Shown here: positions 54,403 to 62,200 of the stretch, one piece after another
Layout: every line of letters begins with the position of its first letter
Numbering within the stretch: the first letter of the stretch is position 1
Source: Pseudoalteromonas luteoviolacea DSM 6061
GTDB taxonomy: Bacteria; Pseudomonadota; Gammaproteobacteria; Enterobacterales; Alteromonadaceae
Reading direction: 5' to 3'
Assembly: GCF_001625655.1 (NCBI RefSeq)
Contig: NZ_AUYB01000122.1
Location: forward strand, 1-64,000
DNA length: 64,000 nucleotides
Program-made: the position numbers and the translations under genes
The notes under the pieces: generated by a model
Seen by the model: the letters and a program-made list of their open reading frames with translations, nothing else
Databases searched by the model: none
What the model was told of the DNA's origin: nothing

Positions 54403-54835
54403 AGATAACCTTCTAGCTATTAGCTATTAGCCAAATTCGTACTCACTGATTTTTGTATGGGTTGGGTGGGTTTTAGTCGTTTTGATTTTATCAATAAAAT
54501 GCTTGTTCCTTACTTATTTCTCAGTATAGATGGGTGTGTTTTGGGTTTTAAAATGGATCTGCATTAAGCCATTTTTTGTGGAGTTCGCTTATTTTACTTC
54601 AGATATCCGGCATTTTTTCAAAAAATGAATACATTTATGAGCTGATGCTATGCTTATGTTTTACAATGCTAAAAGAATTTTTTTGAATCGAATTTTAAGC
54701 AAATTTTAACAATAAAGTTTAAAAGCGCAGTTGACATATTATGTCTTGCTAGGCAAAGTGTAACCATAACTCATACAATCATAACAGCGTGATTTAACGA
54801 TTAAAACACGCTAACTGACATAAGGAATTTCTTAC
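54403..54835. other. intergenic region before the PspA/flotillin cluster
   Basis: 433 bases. A perfect TTGACA at 54731-54736 has no good -10 box at the right distance (TGTAAC is 23 bases on). I looked for a sigma54 site, as in E. coli pspA, and found none with the GG-N10-GC spacing. A short direct repeat (TAGCTATTAGCTATTAGCC) starts near 54414. Confidence 0.4.
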
Positions 54836-55246
54836 ATGGAATTGAATGAGCTTTCATTAAAATTGTCTCAGTATGAAACTGAGGGGTCAAGTTTCGAATC
54901 TTTTTTTATCAACAATGTTGGTCAAGAAGTGCTACAGGTTATCGTAGATGGAAACGATGAGCTTCCTATCTTTGTGACGCGCACAGAAGAGCAAATTTTG
55001 TGTATTTGCTACTTGTTTTCAGAGTCAGAAATCAATACTGATAAACATGCAGAATTAAACGACACGTTACTGCGTTTGAATGTACCAATGCCATTAAGTG
55101 CATTTGCCAAAATAGATGATAAGTACGCAGTTTTTGGAGCGCTTTCAACAAATTCAACAATTGAACAGTTGAGTCATGAAATCATTACCTTATCAGCGAA
55201 TTCGATAGATGCCTTAGAAGCTATTAGCGATTATTTGACGGAATAA
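54836..55246 (+). CDS. yjfI: YjfI family (DUF2170) protein
   Basis: The 136-residue protein matches DUF2170/YjfI: NELSLKLSQYETEG, QVIVDGNDELPIFVTRTEEQ, LCICYLFSESEI, MPLSAFAKIDDKYAVFGALS and a closing helix. In Escherichia coli yjfI precedes the pspA-like yjfJ; here it precedes a PspA gene by 14 bases. Its function is unknown; conservation with PspA suggests a partner or regulator of membrane stress proteins. It is soluble. It appears to be first in a six-gene run in the same direction. Confidence 0.88.
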   Translation: MELNELSLKLSQYETEGSSFESFFINNVGQEVLQVIVDGNDELPIFVTRTEEQILCICYLFSESEINTDKHAELNDTLLRLNVPMPLSAFAKIDDKYAVFGALSTNSTIEQLSHEIITLSANSIDALEAISDYLTE

Positions 55247-55260
55247 AAGGAGTATTCACA

Positions 55261-55953
55261 ATGAGTATTTTCAAAAAGTTATTCACCGCGGTAAAGGGCG
55301 GTGTGAATGAAGTTGGCGAGACTATCGTGGACGCTAACGCTATCCGTATTTTCGAGCAAGAGATAAGAGATGCGCAAGAAGCACTTTCGGATGCGAAACG
55401 TAGCCTAACTGAAGTTATGGCTAAAGAAATGCAGACAACTCGAGCTATCAAAGCGTTAGATAGTGATATTGAAAAGCATGAAGGGTTCGCTGGACAAGCT
55501 CTTGAGAAAGGTGAAGAGGCGTTAGCTCTAGAAATTGCAGGTAAGATTGCAGAATTTGAACAGCAAAAGTCTGAGCAGCAACAAGTGCTTACGACTTTTA
55601 CAACAAGCGTGACTAAGTTAAAGCAGCAAATAAAGCTTGCAGAAAAGACGATTGTTGAGAACCAACGTCAACTTAGCATGGTCAAGACCACTGAAAGCGT
55701 GCAAAAAGCAACAATGGCCGTCAATGACAATATGTTATCTGGTGATTCGGCAATGGCGTCAGCAAAGCAATCTCTTGAGCGTATTAAACAACGTCAAATG
55801 GATAAACAAGACCAACTAGATGCTGCTCAACAATTAGCGGATGAAAGTGCGGATAAATCTTTGCATGACAAAATGCTCGAGGCAGGTATTGGTGATGAAG
55901 CAGCTAAAGGTGCCGATATATTAGCGCGCATCAAGGCTAAACAGAGTAAATAG
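55261..55953 (+). CDS. PspA/IM30 family protein (YjfJ-like)
   Basis: The 230-residue protein starts MSIFKKLFTAVKGGVNEVGE, with an amphipathic N-terminal helix, and is coiled-coil throughout (about 30-200), as in PspA and Vipp1. This fold is homologous to ESCRT-III; it forms rods and rings that bind and repair the inner membrane. AGGAG precedes the ATG. Unlike the classical psp operon there is no pspF, pspB or pspC here; instead yjfI, a small protein, yqiJ, yqiK and an AAA ATPase surround it. Confidence 0.92.
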   Translation: MSIFKKLFTAVKGGVNEVGETIVDANAIRIFEQEIRDAQEALSDAKRSLTEVMAKEMQTTRAIKALDSDIEKHEGFAGQALEKGEEALALEIAGKIAEFEQQKSEQQQVLTTFTTSVTKLKQQIKLAEKTIVENQRQLSMVKTTESVQKATMAVNDNMLSGDSAMASAKQSLERIKQRQMDKQDQLDAAQQLADESADKSLHDKMLEAGIGDEAAKGADILARIKAKQSK

Positions 55954-55958
55954 CCACC

Positions 55959-56279
55959 ATGACAGACAACAAAAGTGCTTGGCAAAAGCAAGAAAAGGCG
56001 GTTCGAGCAACCCAGCTTGCTTTTGATTTAAGTTCGGAAGTACAAAAGTCTATCAAAAAAAGTGCGATTGATGAGGAACTTACACCTTCAGATATGATCC
56101 GGCGGATTTTAGGGCTTGAAGTTAAATCCAAAAAAACACGTCAGAGATTGAGTTTTAATTTAAGCGATGAAGAAATCGTTCAACTGGCTCAACAATTTGG
56201 TATACCAGATGCAGATAAGCGCATGGTGAAGCAAAAAGTTGCAGATTTGCTGATCAAGCATGTTAAAGACTCGAATTAA
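55959..56279 (+). CDS. small protein of the PspA operon, ribbon-helix-helix-like
   Basis: The 106-residue, highly charged protein starts 5 bases after the PspA stop. Its middle, LSSEVQKSIKKSAIDEELTPSDMIRRILGL, split in two, looks like a ribbon-helix-helix unit, and the second half (LSFNLSDEEIVQLAQQFGIPD) is similar in plan. It has no signal or membrane segment. It could be a DNA-binding autoregulator or an adaptor of PspA. I recognise no named family; I call it from length, position and composition. Confidence 0.65.
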   Translation: MTDNKSAWQKQEKAVRATQLAFDLSSEVQKSIKKSAIDEELTPSDMIRRILGLEVKSKKTRQRLSFNLSDEEIVQLAQQFGIPDADKRMVKQKVADLLIKHVKDSN

Positions 56280-56342
56280 GCGCGCTTAGTTATTTAGACG
56301 AGCGTAACACCGATATACATACGTGGAGGTATACGGACAACT

Positions 56343-56948
56343 ATGGACTTTCTTAATACAATTTTCACTTTTCCAACTGTCGTATTTACGACGCTATTGC
56401 TTGTCGTTATTGGCTTCTGGTTCATCGCATTATTGGGCTTTGCTGATATTGATATGTTCGAAGGGGATGTTGAAATTGAAGCCGACGGTTCAGATTCATT
56501 ATTTCAAATGGGGTTTGGTGGTGTACCTCTAACAATCTCAATCAGCCTGGTAATTCTAATTAGCTGGGTAATTAGTTTTTATTCGCACCAGTTATTCGAA
56601 TATGTGCTGGGTGAGGGGGTCGTTTTCTATTTGCTAGGAGCGGCAGTCATGTTTGGCTGTTTTGTCCTCTCTATCCCGCTGACAGCAATACTTGTAAAGC
56701 CTTTAAGGCGTTTCTTTGAAAGCAAAGAAACCGCGTCGAAAAACGAATTTATCGGACTTGAGTGTGTCATTGCAACGAGCAGAGTAACTGGCAACTTCGG
56801 TCAAGCAAAAGTGCAATTTCAAGGCACTGAGCAGTTGATTGAAGTACGGTGCGAAGAAGAGAATGAATTTAAGATAGGGGATAGCGGCTTGCTAATAGAA
56901 CATGATGAACTTCGTAATAGCTATGTGGTTGTCGTAAAACCTTGGTAA
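56343..56948 (+). CDS. yqiJ: YqiJ-like membrane protein with OB-fold C-terminus
   Basis: The 201-residue protein has three or four membrane helices (about 10-32, 63-80 and 92-118) and a C-terminal OB-fold of NfeD/YqiJ type (FIGLECVIATSRVTGNFGQA; YVVVVKPW). NfeD-like proteins are encoded with flotillins and help place them. An acidic stretch, DIDMFEGDVEIEADGSD, lies after TM1. The flotillin gene follows after a 155-base gap. GGAGG stands 12 bases before the ATG. Confidence 0.85.
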   Translation: MDFLNTIFTFPTVVFTTLLLVVIGFWFIALLGFADIDMFEGDVEIEADGSDSLFQMGFGGVPLTISISLVILISWVISFYSHQLFEYVLGEGVVFYLLGAAVMFGCFVLSIPLTAILVKPLRRFFESKETASKNEFIGLECVIATSRVTGNFGQAKVQFQGTEQLIEVRCEEENEFKIGDSGLLIEHDELRNSYVVVVKPW

Positions 56949-57103
56949 TAAATCAGTAGGATAGTAATCGCTTAACTGTGTAATTAAAAACAGTGGTCTA
57001 GATGGGGCTACAAAAAAACAACTTATGGCATGACATCTGGTTTCGGTGGAAACAGCTGGGTGTTGTGCTAATTCGGGAAATCAATATTTAGTTAGGAACA
57101 CGC

Positions 57104-59206
57104 ATGGAATTTTTAGATAATCTAGGACCTATTTTAACAATCGCTGGTGTTGTAATTGCCGTTATTTTTGCGGTTATTTTGATGATTGGCAAGTTTTATC
57201 GAAAAGTGGATCAGGGACATGCACTTATCATCAATAAGATGAAGAATGAACCAGATGTAACTACCACAGGGGGTATTGTCTACCCGGTCATTCATAAGAT
57301 GGAAGTGATGGATATTTCTACCAAACGTATGGTGCTTGAGCGCAGAGAAAACAGCGGTCTAATTTGTAAAGATAATATCCGTGCTGATATTGCCATTACT
57401 TTTTACATTCGAGTAAATGAAAACAAGCAAGATATCCTGCGTGTTGCAAAGCAGGTGGGGTGTGCGCGAGCTTCTCAACCTGAAACGTTACAAGAGCTTT
57501 TTGAAGCAAAATTCTCAGAGGCGCTAAAGACTGTCGGTAAGCAAATGAACTTTGAAGAGTTATTTACTCACCGAAATGAATTTAGAGATGCCATTAAAGA
57601 AGTAATTGGCCAGGATTTATCTGGTTATACACTAGAAGACGTTGCAATTGACTATCTAGAACAAACTTCAATCCACAAGCTGGATGAGAACAATATTTTA
57701 GATGCCGAAGGTATTCGTCGTATCACAGAGAAAACCGCAGAGCAAAACGTCCAAACAAACCAACTAAAGTGTGACGAGCAAGCACAAATTGAGATTCAAA
57801 ACCAAGCTGCGCTTGAGAAGTCACTAGAAATAGAGCGTCAAAAAGAAGATGCCAAAGCAAAACAGCAGCGTGAGATTGAAACGGTAAGAGCAAGAGAGTC
57901 AGCAGAAGCTGAGCGTGTAAAACAAGAAGAGCGCTTGAAAGCAGAAGATGCAAGACTGAAGGCTGACGAGGCGCTTGAAATTGCAGAGCAAAATAAGCAA
58001 CGAGAAATTGATATTGCCGAGCAAAACCGCTTGCGTGTGCTTGCAATTGAAGAAGAGAAAGTGGCTCGCTCTCGTGAAATCGAAGTGATTGAGCGTGAGA
58101 AAGAAACTGAAATCATGCGCATCAATAAAGAGAAAGCGCTGGAAGTTGAGCGTAAAGAAATAGCGGAAGTTCAGCGAGATAGAGTCGCTGTTGAAAAAAC
58201 CGTTGCTGAAGAGCAAGAACGAATTAAAGATGTGCAAACACTAGCAGCAGCTGAGCGTGAGAAAGAAGCAATTGTCATCCGTGCCAAAGCCGACGCTGAA
58301 GAAGCGCTTGTAAAAGATATTGAAGCGGCAAAAGCGCAAGAACAAGCAGCCGAGTTTAAAGCTCGTGAGCTGGAGAAAATGGCAGAAGCTGAGCTACGCA
58401 TAGCTAATCAAAGTGCCGAATCGAAAAAGATCCTTGCAGAGGCAGAGCAAGTTGAAAAAGCCGCATCAGGGCTAGCCGAAGCTGAAGTTATCAAAGCAAA
58501 AGCTGAGGCGAATGCAAAACAAGGCGAAACTGAAGCGCAAGTACTAGAGCAAAAACTGGCAGCCGAAGCCAAAGGTAAGCGTGATATTGGCTTTGCAGAG
58601 GCTGAAGTTCAAACAGCGATGGCCGAGTCTATCGAAAAGCAAGGTGAAGCAGAGGCGATTACGCTAGAGCGTCGTATGACTGCTGAAGCGAAAGGTCTTG
58701 AAGAGAAACTAGAAGCACTCAATGCGATGGACAAAGATGCGAGAGATTATGAAGGCTTTACACTGAAGCTGAATCAGCAAAAAGAGCTGACGTTAGCCAA
58801 GTTAGAAGCAGAAAAAGAAATTGCCGCGCATCAATCTGAAATCTTAGCGAAGACGCTAGGTAATGCGGACATCAATATCATGGGTGGTGATGGTCAATTC
58901 TTCAATCAGTTTATGAAGGCTATCACCCTAGGCAAGTCAATTGACGGGCTAGTGGGCGAAAGTGATACGGTTCAGACTTTGTTTAAAGATCATCTGTCGG
59001 GTGAGAGAAACATCATGGATGACTTGAAAGGTGTATTAAGTGGTGCAAATGCTTCATCAGAAACTATGAAGAATGTTGCAATGAGTAAGTTCTTTCAGCA
59101 GTTAGGTAATACGTCTGACGCTGAAAAGCAGCAGCTTTTAGCGATGTTAGGTAACACGTTAAATGGTAACGCCAAGTCAGTAGTTAAGTCAGAAGGGCAA
59201 GACTAA
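57104..59206 (+). CDS. yqiK: flotillin-family protein (YqiK)
   Basis: The 700-residue protein has an N-terminal membrane segment (about 9-28), an SPFH/PHB domain (about 40-220, GHALIINKMKNEP; DISTKRMVLERRENSG), and a very long Glu/Lys/Ala coiled coil (about 225-570). Its C-terminus carries an oligomerisation part around QFFNQFMKAITLGKSIDGL. Flotillins form ordered membrane platforms. It sits after yqiJ and before the large ATPase. AGGA precedes the ATG. Confidence 0.93.
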   Translation: MEFLDNLGPILTIAGVVIAVIFAVILMIGKFYRKVDQGHALIINKMKNEPDVTTTGGIVYPVIHKMEVMDISTKRMVLERRENSGLICKDNIRADIAITFYIRVNENKQDILRVAKQVGCARASQPETLQELFEAKFSEALKTVGKQMNFEELFTHRNEFRDAIKEVIGQDLSGYTLEDVAIDYLEQTSIHKLDENNILDAEGIRRITEKTAEQNVQTNQLKCDEQAQIEIQNQAALEKSLEIERQKEDAKAKQQREIETVRARESAEAERVKQEERLKAEDARLKADEALEIAEQNKQREIDIAEQNRLRVLAIEEEKVARSREIEVIEREKETEIMRINKEKALEVERKEIAEVQRDRVAVEKTVAEEQERIKDVQTLAAAEREKEAIVIRAKADAEEALVKDIEAAKAQEQAAEFKARELEKMAEAELRIANQSAESKKILAEAEQVEKAASGLAEAEVIKAKAEANAKQGETEAQVLEQKLAAEAKGKRDIGFAEAEVQTAMAESIEKQGEAEAITLERRMTAEAKGLEEKLEALNAMDKDARDYEGFTLKLNQQKELTLAKLEAEKEIAAHQSEILAKTLGNADINIMGGDGQFFNQFMKAITLGKSIDGLVGESDTVQTLFKDHLSGERNIMDDLKGVLSGANASSETMKNVAMSKFFQQLGNTSDAEKQQLLAMLGNTLNGNAKSVVKSEGQD

Positions 59207-59293
59207 ACTCGACGGATATACCTAGGTGTGCGACCAAGCGCACACCTAACTTACCTTTCTATTTACCCTCCGTGTACAACAGGACAGTAAACT

Positions 59294-62200
59294 ATGACGG
59301 ATTCTGCAAACAATGCTGCGCTTGAACAGGGCTCCTACGATCTAATTAAACGCCGCTTGAGCAACTCGGGTGCTCAGCTTCGCAAAGACATTGACGCTCT
59401 AAACCAAAACCGTATTGAAACCTTTGGCAGCACAGAAATTAAGGTCAAAGGGCGAGCTAGAGTACGAACTGAACACAATTGTATTCCTCGCGATATTGTG
59501 TTGATTGGCGATAAGTTGATATTTGCCTACAACGTATTCATTGGGCTAAAAAAGAATATTCATGTTAGCGATGTCTTTAGCGTTCAAAAACTTGTTGATC
59601 AAGACGATCACTATGAAGTTGAAGCCTACCCGAGCGAAACTAAATTTCTGACAGACAATCGCTTTTTAAGAGATTTCGAAGAGCTTTATACCTATTACAA
59701 AGAAACGCGCCTTCAGCATTTATTTCAACAAAGCGGTAAGCTTTATGCGGTATTTCAGATTGGCGATAAGCTCACCGACGTCCGAGTCTTTCGCTGGGAA
59801 ATTGCTGCGGATAATACGCTGGATTACATTGATAATCGCGGCGAACGCGATATTAATGGCAGTCAAGACTACGACTTTGAATGGATAAAAACAGACCGTT
59901 CAGATCATGTGGAAGGACGCTTTCCACATATTAATATTCTCGATCGTGTTTTTGTTGAAACGGTTGGTGGCGACTTAACCATTAAAATTGACAACAATAC
60001 CGAATCTGGCGAAGGGATCTATGCAGAGCCCGTTGATGATAAAAATCAGTCGCTAGCTGATTGTGAAGTCGAGTACGCGCAACTTGGTGAAATCATCTTA
60101 TTGAAGGTATTACCATACCGTGAAAAAGTTTGGCGTCACTATATTTTTAACTGCATTACTCAGAAAGTAATTCGTCAAGATGCGATTTCAGATGCGTGTG
60201 TGCAACTGCCAGACGATCATGGTGTGATCTACCCAGGTGGCTACTATTTGCAGTCTGGGCAAACAAGACATTTTGATGATCAAATCGAAAATCTAGAGTT
60301 TCACAAACAAATCAAATCGCCCAATGGCGAAGATGTTCTCTACGTTTTTTATGAACCGACAGAAGGTCGATACGCATTATTTGCATACAACCTGATTGAA
60401 AAAAATCTACAAAACCCAATTTACTGTCATGGTTACGGAGTGTACGACGATGGCTTAACCATCACGTTCAAAGCCGAAAAAGAAGAAGCAGAACGAGTAC
60501 ACCCAATTCAAGTTTGGGATAGCCCATTTTGCTCTGTTGAATATGCAGCCAATGCACCGACGCCGACAAGTATGCTGGGTAAAATTGGTAACCCCGATTT
60601 GGTTCGTGGTATCTCTGATCTATACAGCGTATGTAAAGCGATTAATGAACAGAACCCAAATGTATCTCACTATGAAAGTCTAATCTCACTGACTCGCAGT
60701 ATTCTAGATAGATATCATTGGTTAACTGAAAGCGAGTTTGCGACACTTAATGGCCAACTTCATGAGATTTTTGAAACGTCAGAGCAAGTGCTCGATGAGT
60801 TTGAAAAAGTCAGCCAAATTCAAGAGACAGCCAAAAAAGCGCTGGTTGATATTCAAGCGCAGTACAAAGAAACAACTAAGGATATACGCCCAGATAGTTT
60901 CAAGCTAGCGACCGAGTTTGTCACTGGTTTAGAGTCATTAAAGCTGCTGAAAGGCAAGATTATCAGCCTCGAAGAGGTTAAATATATCAACCTTGAGGCG
61001 CTTACAGCACTGCAACAGCAGCTGGACGAAAAGACACTTGATTTAAGCCAAGCTACTGCGCAGTTTTTGCAGCAAGATACGGCACTTGCCCCGTATCATG
61101 AAAAATTAGATGAATTGACTGGGCTGAGTGAGAAAAGTGAGAGCGTCACAGAGTTAAATGGTTTCTTAGAAGCCCTTGATACGCTGGGAAGTGAGCTTGA
61201 TCTACTTAATCACACTATGCTTGATCTAGAAATCGATGACAGTCGTGTTAGAACGCAGATCCTCGAAGATGTTAGCGGCGTTTATGCTTTGGTTAATCGC
61301 GCCAAAGCAAGTATTGAGATCCGGAGAAAAAGCCTTGGCAGCGTTGAAGCCAAAGCAGAGTTTGCTGCGCGCTTTAAGCTGTTCAGTCAAAGTATTACCA
61401 GCAGTTTAAATAATGCTCGTACACCAGAGCAATGTGATGAGCAGTTGTCGCGTTTGCTCATTCAATTAGAAGAGCTAGAGTCACAATTTAGTGAGTACGA
61501 TGAATACCTTGCTGAAATCATGGCAAAACGTGATGACGTTTACGAAAGCTTTGAAGCACATAAGCAGCAACTAATTGATGAGAGGCAACGTCGCGCATTA
61601 AATCTAGCCAATGCTGCGGAGCGAATTCTGCAAGGTGTAACAAGACGTTCTCAAAACTTTACTGAGATTGATGAGATCAACAGTTACTTTGCATCGGATC
61701 CGATGATCAGCAAGTTACGTAGTTTGACTCAAGAGCTCAAAGAGTTAGGTGATGAGATAAAAGCGGATGACATACAGGCAAAGTTAAAAGCGTGTAAGGA
61801 CCAAGGCATTCGTTCATTGCGAGACAAGCAAGATATTTACAGCGATGGCGGAAACTCCGTTAAAATTGGCAAACACAGCTTTGGTGTGAATAAGCAATTG
61901 CTAGATCTAACACTATTGCCGCGCGACGAAGATCTGATGTTCCACCTTACTGGTACAGAGTATTTTGAGTCTATTCAAAACAAACAAATTCGTGAAAAAC
62001 TGCTGACGTATCGCCCGTATTGGCAACAAAACTTAGTCTCTGAAAATCAGAGTATTTATCGTGGGGAGTTTTTAGCTGCTCAAGTTTTACAAGCCGCTAA
62101 TGATGCATCGCATAGTCTTACATTTACGGCGCTCGAAACAGCAATCCAAGAAGATCGCATTCTGCCATTGGTACAAAAGTTTGCTGAGCCTCGCTATCAA

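Noticed and set aside
54731..54760. Possible sigma54 promoter before the PspA cluster
   Set aside because: TTGCT is present, but GG is not at the required distance (a GG-N10-GC spacing is needed).
57723..58401. Several long minus-strand frames inside the flotillin gene
   Set aside because: They are shadows caused by the Glu/Ala/Lys-rich coiled-coil codons of the plus-strand gene.
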